The position numbers were made by a program, and so were the translations under genes. From NCBI GenBank assembly GCA_947846985.1, contig CANTUZ010000001.1, positions 117,445,757-117,509,756 of the forward strand: DNA of 64,000 nucleotides. Direction: 5' to 3'. The stretch comes from Fratercula arctica. Its lineage: Eukaryota; Chordata; Aves; Charadriiformes; Alcidae. The notes under the pieces were generated by a model, which had not been told where the DNA came from, ran no database searches, and was given only the letters and a program-made list of their open reading frames with translations. This document shows positions 51,401 through 64,000 of the stretch, one piece after another; position 1 is the stretch's first letter, and every line of letters begins with the position of its first letter.

Positions 51401-52276
51401 TTATCTTGAACAATCACAAACTTTTCAATCAGTTTTTACAGGAATATCTTCTATGGCTTTGATTATACTCATCTATAGTTCTGCAGTGTCACTTATCAGG
51501 TGGAAAATGCTCTTATTCGTTTCGTAACGCTTCTGATGAAACCGATTGATTTATATATTGGATTACACTTTATCTTTTACCCTCTGTTTCTAATACATGT
51601 GGGGCTTTGCTTTGTTTTTTATTTCCAGCAATCCATAGACCAGGCTTACCTCTCCCAGTCGTCTGTGTCAATGCACATATCCCAAGCCAAAATAGTTAAT
51701 TCAGACGTACAAAAAGTTTACATTTTCTCTCTGGGCGGAAGGGAAAATGATTTTGCATTTACTGAGACTGAATGTTCTTTTGCAACTTTCCACCTTCGTT
51801 AACGCATGCAGAAGAGTCTTGCTGTCCCCATTTTGCAGGTGAAAAAATTAACGCAGACGAGGCTTCAAACCCAATGTTCTTTTTCTTCCAGTGACACCTC
51901 CTAATCAAAATGCTGCCTGGTGGGTTACGCGATGTTACGAAGAGCTCAGCCCAGCTCTCCAGTGACATAGGTCCACTACTGCAATTAGCACGAATTAGTA
52001 CTTTTGTTAGTAGTCTCAGCAGAGCTGTCAAATTAATTGGAAAAGAAATTTAACAAATGCCTTTCCCCTTAGAGATATTCTGTTGGGTCAGGGGTGAGGC
52101 ATATTGATTGAGCAGTGTGGGGGAAGCTTATGTTCCTTATGCCCTCACTGAACCTGTTTTGTTGATAAAAAGAGAGACCTTTCGTTTCTGGAGCTGTTAA
52201 GCTGGTGCCTGCTGGAAGCAGCCTACTGACATAAAAAAGACAATCAGTTTTATAATACTGAAATATTCCAGCTGCT

Positions 52277-52279
<3 letters not shown>

Positions 52280-52309
<30 letters not shown>
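52280..52309. repeat. A homopolymer, 30 bases
   Basis: The longest homopolymer in the window, in intron 3. I see no AATAAA just before it, which argues against a retrogene tail. Confidence 0.95.
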
Positions 52310-52313
<4 letters not shown>

Positions 52314-55300
52314 CTCAATTAATGACCACTGGCTAGAATATCTATACATTCATTTTTTCATGAACTCAACCTTCTCACACCTCAAAGTTAGTTCTTTCAG
52401 TTTATCTCTTAATTGGCAGAGGTATCCAAAAGATAGTGCACTGTTTCCCCGATTTTAAGATATTTCTGGATTCAACCTCTGGAGGGAAGACTTGGCTAGA
52501 TGCATGCCTTAAATTTTAGGAAGCAAGCACTGGAGATGCTATACTGTCCTCCCTTACAAAGGAAAAAAAAAAAAAAGTTAGCATTTTTAAGCACTTGGAT
52601 TAACAGAAGATGAAAAGTTAAAATCGTGTGGCTACGCCTCATTCGATGAGGGCTACTGAATCCCTTACTGTTAGTTTCACTGCCAATTATTGACATATAG
52701 CTGCTTGAAGTCACTGAGAGGTGATGCTGGGAAAGAAAAGCTCTTAAGAAGAGAAATGGTGCTGCAATGGCAGGTGCTTAAACCTGTATGAAAAAATTCC
52801 TATGGTTTAAGCTGCTGTCATCATTTGCTGACATAAGTCTGGGATGTAATTTAGTGTACCAGAACAGGGTTGTAATTTGTAACAGCATACAAGAAACAGC
52901 CGTTGCTTTGCTAGTGATGTTGTTAATGTCACTTAATGGGTGCATCTACATAAGTGTTTTAGTTCAGATCTGGAGAGCACTTCTGAAGCAAAATCCCAGC
53001 TCTCCTTTCTTACCATGATCTGGTTCACAATGTAAAGTGGCTCCAGAGCACACAAATAGGTACATTGGTGATGCACTCCCTGCTACAGGCGGTCTACTGG
53101 ACCTGACTAGAGATATTCTGGAGTAAAACACATTGAAATGGTCATGGTATTGTGCTATATGGAAAGTAGGGTCCTTCATATCAACTGCTTAATGCTCCTG
53201 ATCTGCTCCCACTTGGCCACACTACCTGCTAATGCAGACTTAACTCAAAATTACCAGCCTTCAAATATGTCAATGCAGTCAGCATTGCTGAAATTGTTAG
53301 ATATTTCCATACGAAGGAAGACTCAAAACGTCCTGCTAATGGGGAAAAAAAGGATTATTTTATTATTATTGGTAAGCCATTAAGCATATAACCGCAAATA
53401 AACAGACATTATGGTCTGTATTTTACCATGTTTAATAGGATGTGGAATAGGCACAAAGAGAGGTTTCAGTGATTACTAAAGAAAGGCTTTAACGAGAAGA
53501 CTGAAACATTATGGCTTCATCATCATCCTAACAACCTCTCTTCTTCATGTGCCTTTTTCACTGACTGTATTTTCATCCTTCCAGTGGAAAGCCTGAAAAT
53601 TAAACAGTGACAGCCTCTGGGGACATCTGTGCGCTGACAATCTCCTTCTCACAGCTGAAAGGAAAATCCCAAGGCTTTTGCAAAACTATCTAAATACTGA
53701 AGTGCAGTATTTATACACTGTATGCTTTAGCTTTTATCTGTGCTTCCTCGGTATTTTGCCTTTTTTAAAGAGAACTCTTAATTACTTAACATGCATTTTC
53801 TATGCATGTATTAAAAATGTCTAGCTTTGCAGGGTAAGCAATTATCTGCGAACAAAAACCCAGTTAAATGTAAATTTAAAAAAACCCCACAGTTCAGCAT
53901 TTTTATTTACTAGCCTGGTACTTGTGTGAATTCAAGGGGGGTAGAATCTCAGCTGTTTAGAAAACAAAGAATCTGATGTATTACATTTTACAGGGTATTT
54001 GCTACAGAATTAAATCTGGTGTAGTGGAGAAACTTTAAAACAGTAACAGCAACAAGAACTCTATATTCTCCAAAATCATTCACTTTGCAATGCAGAAAAT
54101 TCATCTGAAGGGAGAGGAAGCGAAGTTTCCAGTATTGTATTCTGTATATATTTTCTCTAACAAATGGTACTGTGTGCTAGTATAAAATGCCACATGTTAA
54201 ACTAACAGTTTTAAATTCTACTGCAGCTCAATACTAGAAGCAAGTGAACATGACTGCATTTTATGGGGATAAGAACTGAAGAACAGCATCAAAATATATT
54301 CAATGACTCCACCTTGTTTTATGCAAAAGCTTATGCTGTGCAGACATCATACCATTTTCTGACTGAAAGAAGAATATTGTAAACACAAAGGATTTACCTA
54401 TACCATTGTTTTTATTTTCATTTTTACACTTTCTGCCTTAACAATTCAAAAGCAGAAACCAAGGAGGCTGAAAGGACATACAGACCCCACAAAAGTTGAA
54501 AGCATTTAGGCAAATCCACTATGAGATACAAAATTCTGCATCTATCAGTACCAACCGATGGAGAAGAAGGGTCGTGGTGGGGTTTTATCCTCCTAGGAAT
54601 ATTCCCATGTACTCCCACTAGAATCCTTTGGTGTTGACTAAGAGTTTCAAGACACATTCCAGTTGACCTGAAATAATTTTTTGCTTCATTTTGGAAATAA
54701 GGAAGTTATGGCTGGTTACTTTGCTTAGCAAAACTCTGATCAGAGTACTGTTTCTGAAAGACCTATTTTACTTTTTCTGATCAAATCAGGTCATAAAACC
54801 TGATAGCATGTTTGATAATGAAGTAAATTATATGGTAGGATATTAAACCAAAATTGAATCTTACTGGGTCAGGGCAGTCCATTGCTGTCTAGATTATAAG
54901 TGATATACCATCACAGTGATGTATCTAAAACACAGGAAATTGTTGCATATTAATAGAATAGTAGTTTAATCATCCCTCTGAAGAATATCCAATATATTCA
55001 AGCACAGACATATTTTGATCTGATTGTAACTGTAGTGAAAAGCCTATATTTTACCATTTAATAAAGCCTTTTAAATCTTCTATTATGTACAAAAATTAAA
55101 ACAAGTTAAAGCTACAGAGAGCAGAGCAAATCTCAAGACAATGAAAAAGGTTTTCTTTCTTGGCTAAGTCACATATTCAGTATTTGTATTTATTTATATT
55201 ACTTTAAAGAACAAAAAAGGAGCTAGAAGGAAGAGCTCTGCACTCTCTAAACTCACAGCCAAATAGTACAAAATAGCACATAAAACCAAACTTTATCATG

Positions 55301-57874
55301 TTTGTTGTGTCCAAGAGACTGGCCACAAACTATTTGGTTTATTGCTAACGAAAAAAAATCAAATTAAACAAATCAGATAACTGAAAAATATTCTTCTCGG
55401 ATTGCTTTTGACAAAGCTACGAGAAAAGTATACCTATGTCCTCTATTCTTTTTTCTTCCACCACTCTGTATGCCATACGGCGAGAAACTCTCTCCCTGCC
55501 CTGATTCTCATAGATTTCCTTGCAAAGCCAGGGGCATCCAGAGGTTCAAAACAAAGCAGGTGGAGGCTGCGAAGGCACAGAGCCTCACTGAGCGCAGTAT
55601 CCCCCTCCGCGGAGCACATTTCTGAATGCACTCTCAGCAGTCCTACCCGCAGCAATAGATAGTAAAGGATGGATGACCCCAACATAACAAGGGGTATATA
55701 GCATATTTCTAACACCACCAAGGATTACGCTGTTGAACATAAACAGAGTAGCTATTTTCTCCAACTAAAACAATCAAGTAAAGAAAGTCTGTTCTTGAAA
55801 AATGAAGTTATAACAGAAATAATTTTCAGATTTTTAATATGACTTCAATTGGGACAACTGGTTTCCAGCATACACGACATTGTCAGCTTTTTGTCACTAA
55901 ATACTACATTTGAAAAAATGGCCAGCTGAACATCCAGAAGTAGCCAACACCGACTATTGGACAAGAAACTCCCCTTCCAGACCCTGATTCTTAAATCAGA
56001 ACCGCACTGAGACAGATAAAATGAAGGCAATACCATAATACCGTTACCTTGCTTTGCAGAAAAGATCCTAAGTTACACAACACACTTGAAAGGATTTTTT
56101 TTTTTCAACAAACAGGATATAAAATCCAGACACAAATGAGATCCTAAGAATCCCTGTCGTCCTCCCAAGCAGACAGAGAGGAGAATAGGAAAAAGTTTCC
56201 TCCCTGTCTCAGCAAATGGTTACACGTCCCACACCCATTACTAACCACGGGCGCTTCTGAGAACCCAGGACTGGTAGATCGAAATCTACACCTGAGGTAA
56301 AGGCTTTGCAGGTTAGTTCCATCATATATAAGCTTCCTGGCCACAGCTGGAACTCCCAGCCCCATCCTGGGATGGTGTGTGTGACGCAGGCTGGAGCCAG
56401 CTCCGGAGGCAACCTGCTGCTCTGCTGTAGCTTGTCCAGAGCCTGCTCAAGGATTCAGCTTGGGACAGCACTGGACTACTAGAAGAGGTTATTAAACTGT
56501 GCCTTTCTGCAAAGCCATAGTCCAGCAGATCATGAACTCTCATTTCACCATCAAACCCACAGAATAAGTGTGTATGTCAGTAGTGAGCATCCCATATGCA
56601 GGTTTTCTCCTATATAAGTGGCTCTGTGCTTCAAACAGATGAATCCAGTTAGTTGAAGTATCATAGAAACCTTGCAACAATAAATGCAAAAACTTTCATA
56701 GACATGCTCTGCAGCCAATATAAACCTTGGTGCCCACGTAAGTCAGTAAAGCTTTTGTATATTGTTTTTCTTGCTCTTCTTGCTGCCTGTGCTGTATGTC
56801 AGATTAGAAATATAGAACAAGTGATTATGATAGGCAAGTATAACTGTATTTTGAAGGTACTGTCAAAGTGCAGTAGTGAAATGCCATATAAGAGCTTAAC
56901 TAATCTGAAATGATCTTCCACTAACATGAATGTCACTAATACTGTGGTCTCCTGTACTGACATCATGAGGTAAGACTAAGACAGCTTTCCACAGTTATAA
57001 ACCTGGCACCGCAAATCCAACATCATGCCGTAGCAGCTGATTAAGCACTCACATCCCCACTGGTGCGAAAAAAATAGCACAGACAACCGTTCATTTTGGC
57101 TTGTTCCCATCTTATAAATTAACTGTGCAGAGAATCTCCTTTGGACTGCCTTCACTTCTGACAAAATGCCCTTATCTGAACAATGCCTGGCCAGCAACTT
57201 AAGGGCAGGTAGCTTACTCAAGTACTGTCACAATTTCCTCCATGGCTCTGTGCCACTTGGGACAGGGATTACGAGCTTCTGTGTTCAGGGACACATGGTC
57301 CAGCTATAAACAGGGACACGGATTTGCACTGACCGGGAAGCCAGTCACTTTCAGATGCAGCTATATTTGACTTTCTAACTCTTCCCTAACAAGGAAAACT
57401 TTTCTTCTGCGTTTTGCCCTTTTCCCACTTCTTCTCTTGGTTACAGCAAACACTGGGTTAAATGTGTGTACAGCACATACTTGAAATAGGTTAGCAGCAA
57501 CCAGCCTTGTTATTCTTGATGAATAATGTAACTTAAGAGCTGTAATACGCACAACTGATTTAATAGCTGCCAACAGTCCCGGTTTAGAAAAGAGTGATGC
57601 AATGCTTGTAAATTTGTCTTGAATCATATAAATCCCCCCTGCTACCCTGCGAGCAGTTGGAAATGTAACTGCCCTGTCTGCTTTGCAGCACCCTCCTTTT
57701 GCTTTGCTTTATCAGTAGCAATGGTTCTCTGACTCCTACCCTCAACTTCTCGGAGTTCCTCAGAGACTGATACCACCATGATCAATTCAGTATGAGACTC
57801 TCACTCAATTTAATAGATGGCCACTTGCAACGTTCAGAAGCAAAGATTAAACTCAATGGATCATTGTGGGGAAG

Positions 57875-58095
57875 AATCATAGAATCATAGAATGGTTCAG
57901 GTTGGCAGAGACCTTAAAGATCATCTAGTTCCAACCCCACTGCCATGGCCAGGGACACCTCCCACTAGACCAGGCTGCTCAAAGCCCCATCCAGCCTGGC
58001 CTTGAACACTTCCAGGGATGGGGCATCCACAGCTTCTCTGGGCAACCTGTTCCAGTGCCTCACCACCCCCACAGTAAAGAATTTATTCCTAAAGA
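57875..58095 (-). mobile_element. CR1 LINE 3' fragment with tail
   Basis: Starts with two 'aatcatag' tail repeats, then 'caggttggcagagacc', 'gttccaaccccactgccatg', 'ccagcctggccttgaacact' and 'gggcaacctgttccagtgcc'. It looks like the best preserved copy in the window. It lies in intron 3 in the same direction as EPHA3. Confidence 0.95.
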
Positions 58096-61000
58096 AGGAA
58101 CAGCACTTCGCAGAGCTGACTTTTCTAATGAACAGAGGGACACATGGAGCACTTCCTGCACATCCTGCAATTCTTTCCCTCTGAATCTGCAGGGGAAAAA
58201 AATAATTACCTAAAATTCACCACAAGAAACATCCAGCTGCCTAGTGGCCAAGACAGAAATTCTAGACTTGTGGCTTGTAGGACAATTTGTACCTATCAGT
58301 CTTTGTATATCTGCACAACTGACAGCTCTGAAATGCAAGCTAGTTTCACAGACACATAATTGCTTAGAGAATTGAAACTGCTGTTACCAATTCTTTCTAT
58401 CCTCTTGAAAATATCAGTTGTTAATATCACATTACCAAATTCTAGATTTGCATTTAATACTGAAAATACCCCCCTGCCCCCCTCTTCATTCACTCTTTGA
58501 AGTCTCCAATAAGGTTTGGACTTTATTTTTACCTCATTCTTCTTGCAGTCTTTTCTCCATCTTTGACAACTGTGGCACATCAAAGTCAGAACAGGAGTTA
58601 GGGCTCAGCCACCAGTATATTCTATATCAAATGTGTTCAGTATGTGCTATAAAAAGCATCTTCTAAAACTCCTGGGTACAACGTGCCCACCTCACAAGGT
58701 TAAGGCAACGCAATTCCAGCTTCTGCAACAGCATAAGAAGACTTCCAAAGTGGTGGGGGAAGGAAAATAAAGCCCTCAGACATTAGGAGTGCTTATCCAT
58801 GGTGGTTCATTCTATATGGCTAATGTTCAGCTATTTTAAGAAAGCTGTAACACCAAGTAAAACCAAGCCATTTTTCCCCTTGCATCTGAAATGTGGGAAA
58901 AGATACAGTGGAGCTCCCTCTCCATTTTTCTCTACCCTTTTGTCTACTTCACGTTTTCTTACAAAGAGAACTTTCTGAGAAAAGTTTTTAAAAAAAGAAA
59001 CCTGTGGCTTTTGATTAAGTAATTTCAATCCCTAAGTGTTGTACAGCCAAAACAATTTCAAAATGAAGCCTGTGAACAAACGTCAAGTTGGATTTTCTAC
59101 TAGATGATAAACAGAGGGAAGGAAATACATAAAACATAAAGAAAACAGTAGAAAATAATCATAAAGCAACAACAGGAGAGACTAAATATTATTAATTAGC
59201 ATTTTACCCATCTAATTTCTATCATTTTTGAATAAGCCTACTACTTCAACACTCATTTGTACTAAGATACCACAATCGGAGTAAAAAGTAAAAGCTGTGT
59301 GCAATATCCAAACAGTATCCATCCTAATAAATAGGAAAAAGTTACTGTGGTATTTTCACAGTCAAATATTCTGTGAATTCCAGATACTAAAATAACTCAG
59401 TTTCATAAGAGCTCTTGAAGCAGTTCCAATTTAAGCAAGAGAAGAGTTGGCCCGAACCAGCAGTTACGAGTCCATGTGATAATTCAGTCTTCACGTTCAC
59501 TAAATTTAACATCGGCTCTTTGGGGAATGACTCCCAGAGATGAGACAGAAGGCGGCCAGTTAGACTCTGCCAAGTTCAGTGGTGAAAAACTTGGAGTGAC
59601 AACCCGGTTATCTAATTGTTAGCAGCAGGCAGCAGCAGCAGTTTTAAGTAGCAAATTAATATGTTCAGGGGTTATGCAAAACAAGAATAATTTACAACAA
59701 ACTGGTATCCAGAGCACTTCTAATCAGCCACAATCTGAAAATCCTGAATTCCCATTAAAATAAATTGGAATTGCATTTGCTTCTACCTAACCTGATTTTA
59801 ACTGCAGGAATGTTGAATGGTGAAAACAGATTAGCAGGGGCTTGGCTTTATCTATAGACTTTATCTCTCTAATTATATACTCAAGACAGGGGAAAATGAG
59901 CACGCAAAATAACGGAAAAGTTATTAAAAAGTTATTATACAGGCCAGTCTTTTGCCCACATATGGAAAACAGGGTCCAACTCTGAGTCCAAGAGACCCCA
60001 GATGACTGCTCGGCTACTGCAGCAGCGACTTAGTTCAGGGGTAGATAACGAGAACAGAAAACTTACAAAGAAGAAGAGGGGGGGAGGGGGAAACCTCTCC
60101 TCTGCAAAATTTAAAAGGTCATTTCCAGGGGTGACACCAGTGAAAGGGAACACAATCAGATTGTAAACGATAAATAACCAGTCAACATGGGGAAAGTAGG
60201 TAAGGTTGATCCTGCCTCTGGGGAGAGGCTGAAAGTCCTCTCAAGATCCTTGCCTGCTCACTTCGATGGCCCTGCAGTAAGGTCCTTCCTTACTCTCTCT
60301 CCGGCTCAAGACAGGGCCAGGAACCTCTTGGATGGGCCTTTAGAACCCATGAGAAAGAAATACTTTTGCATCATCACATATTCACAAGTAGAAACACAGA
60401 CCACAAATAACAAGCACCTAGCATTGATCACTGCCAGACAAAGGACACTGGACTAGAAAACCACTTGTCCCCATCCATTCTACATGGCAGTCCCTAGGTT
60501 TCGTAGAATTACATCAGTATAACTGGCTAAGGTATGTTTTTCTCTTTCAGCAATTGCTATAGAAACTTCCATGTATCAATATTTTTCTTAGCTATATCTT
60601 CAAACTCTAATCTGAAGGTTTGCATTTTTATAGCCAGCAATAAAATAAGACCACTCCTCCTTTGCAGCAACTGAAACATATTCCCAATGGTACTAACAAG
60701 TACTTGTAAAAACATTACAAAAAAAAAAAAAAACTTTCAGAAAATCATACAAAAATATTCAACTTTTTTATTATTATTTTGGCTTGGGCTGTGTTTCGAA
60801 GTAGACAACAGAATTCAAACAAGACTGACATCATAAGAGGTTATCATGAGCAATAGTTACCGCATTTGTGTATGTCCTTCACCTGGTGTAAATATGTGAC
60901 TGGAAAATGCACTTGTGTAAGCTTCCTTCATTGTTTACCCTGGGCTACCGGCATGGCAGATGCTTGCCCTTCCTCCACACCCATGACTTATTCAGCTGCA

Positions 61001-62396
61001 GTAACTCCTACGCACAGCAAAGCTCTAAAAGAACAACTGCAACCTGTACTAAACCATTGCGAGAGGTTTCAGAAGATCCAAAGTCATCCAAGTATCTATC
61101 TGTGCTCTGTGCGGAAATATTTAATACAACTTTATTTTGTTTTGCTGATGCTAATCACGTTTCAGATAACAACTAAAGAAAGATGGACCACCTAAATGTG
61201 CGTATTAACCTATTGTAGTTCCATGACTGTAAATCTCTCTTCACATCTTTTGCTTAATAGTCGTTTATATCAGCTTATCTTAAATAGCTTCTTAATCAAT
61301 TCCAGTTAAAACAAAATTAGCCTGAAATTAAACCAGGATCTATACAAGAGTAACACTAGCTTAAATAAATCAGTTTCAAACAGCAACCTCACCTAAAGCT
61401 ACACAGCTTGCTGATGTGCTAAACGAGAATATAAGCACTAAATCCAAGAAAGAGTTTCTTAAATCAGAATAATGTCCACATTGTGTTTGCAGTTATCTAT
61501 TTAAGCTGTTCTCACTAATCAGGACATCAGCATATCTAATGGAAAAATCTGGATGTGAGCGAACAAGATTTCCTGATAAACATAGATCAAAAATCTATGC
61601 TAAAATACTTATTTCAAAATGACTGATTCTGGCATTTCTAAAATTTCTGTGGGAAAATCACAACACATGCTGGGAAGAGGCCAAAAACATACAAATTCTA
61701 CCTACAGCAGTAGTTTAATTATTTAATTCCCCAATTTTAGGATAGGACTGCTGAGTCCCATCTTATCTGTTTTTTTCCATTCTCACTGTCTTTCCACAGC
61801 AGTATCCCAGGACTTCTCTATTTTTTCACTTTGCTTTCTTTACTTAGTTGAGCATTTCTTGAGTCTTATTCCTCAGCTCAGAGCCATGCCACCATTATAG
61901 CTCCTGTGACAACTCTCACACATTTGCTCTGTCCTAGCTGGTCACCCTCGCGTGCAAAATAAACCACACCAAAACATCACAGTTGTGTTCTCATTATGTT
62001 CTCCTCTTCCTTTCACCTGTGCAATTATATTACAAGAACCATTTTCTGTGATTTCCTAAAGGCTTATTATCACATAGATACAGCAGAATATTTCCTTAAT
62101 TTTCCAAAGAACAATTTTTAATTTTTCTTAGAGGTGGTGGCCAGGAAGGATTTCGCAGTTGTCCTACAAACAAGACTTTTGTCTTCATGGCTGCATCTAA
62201 AGTGCAAGTCATCCATCCAGCATTCTTATTTTGTAGCTGGTTTACTTAGTGCTTTATTTCCTTTTAACATGAAGCTTGGTGAATGCAGCTGTTTCTAGGA
62301 TAATTTCCAATTTGGACAATGATTGATTTCTGTCAGCTTGATCTATGATGATTCAAATGGGTCTTGTTAACTGATATTTTCCCAGACAAATATGAA

Positions 62397-62442
62397 AATA
62401 TATATTTATTTATATGTATAAATATGTTTTGTATATATATAA
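62397..62442. repeat. AT-rich simple sequence
   Basis: Imperfect ta/tat/ttta repeats, including tatatatata, in intron 3. Confidence 0.8.
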
Positions 62443-64000
62443 GGAGAAATGTATAAGCACTAATAAATAAATGCAGTAACATTAGTTGTGGGAATTTCTT
62501 ATTAGAAAGAACAATGCATATATTCCATTATTTACTGTTTTATATTCTTAAACATAAAGTATTAGAAACTTAACACAATCATTTCCAGTGTTAGTATGTT
62601 GATTTCCTTTAGCTATCTGCTGTTTAACTAAGCTCAACATAGTTGTTTGAATATCTGAGAGACATTACTAAGATCAACCTGTGGTACTGTGCAGAATTTC
62701 AGGTTCTCTTCCACATAAAGCTGATTCAAGCAGCAGACTACCAAACATGTTCCTATTTCAGAATAACCCTTTGTTGGAGTTCAAGATTTCTATTATCCTT
62801 CTGTGAGAGAAATGACCTACTGAGTTCCAGCCTCTTCCATCTCTTTGGAAATATTCATTCATGATCCAACTCCAAGACCTACAACTCCTCCTTATACAGC
62901 TCCTGAGGCTGCAGGTTGCTGCTACACATGACTGGAGCTGGGCACAAGCAATGGAAAGTCTCTTTGCTATTCCACCCACCAATTTTCTACCACCAAGATT
63001 AAGACCTAGCACAGAACAAAGGTAAGAACAACATTCTCTGGTTTATTTTACTGGTGAACTTTGGTATTTATAATGAATGAGATAAGACCCAAAAAAAACA
63101 GAGAGCAAGAAAGAGAAAGATGATCAGTTATAATAAGCTGCTGAAGTTTTAGTCGAATAGAAAGGATTTGACGTATGTGAGCCATTGAATAAAAAATAAA
63201 ACGGTCTTCCGAAAAGCACTGCCAAAGTATAAGAACCTGCACGGAAAATCTTTCCCGAGATAAAGGGGTAAGCTGGCAGAGCAAGCACATGCACTGACTA
63301 ATGTGAAAATAAATACAACCACATTCAGAGACATACTGGAACGTCATCAAGGCAGCATCTGAATTCTCCAAGGACAACTCGGCAACTCCAAGCATATTAC
63401 CCATCCCCATAAAATGTCCTGGGCTAATGCTATTGCAGATGTGGCAAATGCGGTTGACAAGACTAGATAAATGGATTTAAAACTTCAGTCAGTTCATATG
63501 AGGCATTTCAGAGAAATCAAGGCTGCACAGAGAAGACAAGCTAACCAAAAGCAGACAGTACTAAACTAAGGCCATAAATAGCTGTGCAATGGGATACTTC
63601 TGCAGAAAAAAGCCAACACAGGGTTGGTGTCTAGAATGATCTGTTGCTTCAAGGTCGTACTTTTGAACTTCGTGCAATAGAAAGAGCGAAGCTACAACCA
63701 AGGCATCTTACATCTTACCAAAACCTTAAAAAATACTATTGTATAAGGGATAGGACAATGAAATTTCTCTTTTGGAGTTGAAGAAAGAGCACCGTTCCCA
63801 GGCATGTCCAATCTTTTACCCAGCATGCTGGGAGAATTTGGTCCATCTACCCATTACCTGGTGGTGAAGTCAATGTGTACTGTGTTTACACTAGAAATGC
63901 TCAAACCTGTCCAGAAAAGCATCCAGAAAATTTCAGGAAACAAAACGTGGTATTTGTTTAGAAAGTCCCATTTTTTTAAAGTGGTTTCAACAGCTAACCA

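Larger units (their letters stand above)
42340..64000 (-). other. EPHA3 intron 3 (3' part, at least 21.6 kb)
   Basis: From exon 4 to the right edge I find no coding exon. The ligand-binding exon 3 would be a minus-strand open stretch of over 200 codons, and none exists here. The intron contains one CR1 fragment (57875-58095), A runs at 43191-43202, 43505-43527, 50302-50315, 52280-52309, 52563-52576 and 60719-60733, short simple repeats, and a CpG-rich patch at 46724-47078. Confidence 0.85.

Noticed and set aside
52280..52309. Long A run as the tail of a processed pseudogene
   Set aside because: No AATAAA upstream, no coding similarity and no target-site duplication noticed; treated as a simple homopolymer. 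The same reasoning applies to the runs at 23764 and 32573.
42340..64000. Possible EPHA3 ligand-binding exon (exon 3) in the right part of the window
   Set aside because: It would appear as a minus-strand open stretch of more than 200 codons with conserved cysteines; none is present, so it must lie beyond the right edge.
1..64000. CRISPR arrays, tRNA or rRNA genes, endogenous retrovirus
   Set aside because: No regularly spaced direct repeats, no tRNA-like stem pattern with a T-loop motif, and no LTR, gag, pol or env similarity was seen by eye on either strand. An RNA covariance search could still find small ncRNAs.

Overview
This is vertebrate nuclear DNA, almost certainly from a bird. It is AT-rich and intron-dominated, and it carries six fragments of CR1 LINE retroposons. 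Several of these keep the diagnostic 3' end (a 'ccttccaaccca' block followed by short 'attctatga' repeats), which is typical of avian genomes. I cannot name the species. Nothing prokaryotic, viral or CRISPR-like is present.

The window holds the central part of one gene on the minus strand, EPHA3 (Eph receptor A3, called Cek4 in chicken). Eight consecutive coding exons are seen, in transcription order from right to left: 42184-42339 (156 bp, cysteine-rich/EGF-like), 41366-41701 (336 bp, first fibronectin III), 22436-22560 (125 bp) and 15631-15793 (163 bp) for the second fibronectin III, 13167-13269 (103 bp, transmembrane), 12637-12704 (68 bp) and 8130-8255 (126 bp) for the juxtamembrane part, and 1547-1732 (186 bp, start of the kinase domain). 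I number them 4 to 11 by the Eph family exon scheme. All eight have AG/GT borders and matching codon phases; together they give 1263 coding nucleotides, equivalent to about residues 272-692 of human EPHA3. The signal peptide and ephrin-binding exons 1-3 must lie to the right of the window, and the rest of the kinase, SAM domain and PDZ-binding tail to the left.

The rest is intron: over 21.6 kb of intron 3, 0.5 kb intron 4, 18.8 kb intron 5, 6.6 kb intron 6, 2.4 kb intron 7, 0.46 kb intron 8, 4.4 kb intron 9, 6.4 kb intron 10 and 1.5 kb of intron 11. These hold CR1 fragments, many A/T homopolymer runs and a few CpG-rich patches, but no second gene that I can support.

The observations most worth following are possible alternative products made by reading exons into introns. 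Read-through from exon 7 would give a secreted ectodomain that starts like the known short human isoform. Read-through from the transmembrane exon would give a membrane-anchored receptor with an unrelated 80-residue tail and no kinase. There is also a tandem NAGNAG acceptor at exon 7 and a strong strand bias of A/T runs relative to transcription. I found no undescribed biological system beyond these.
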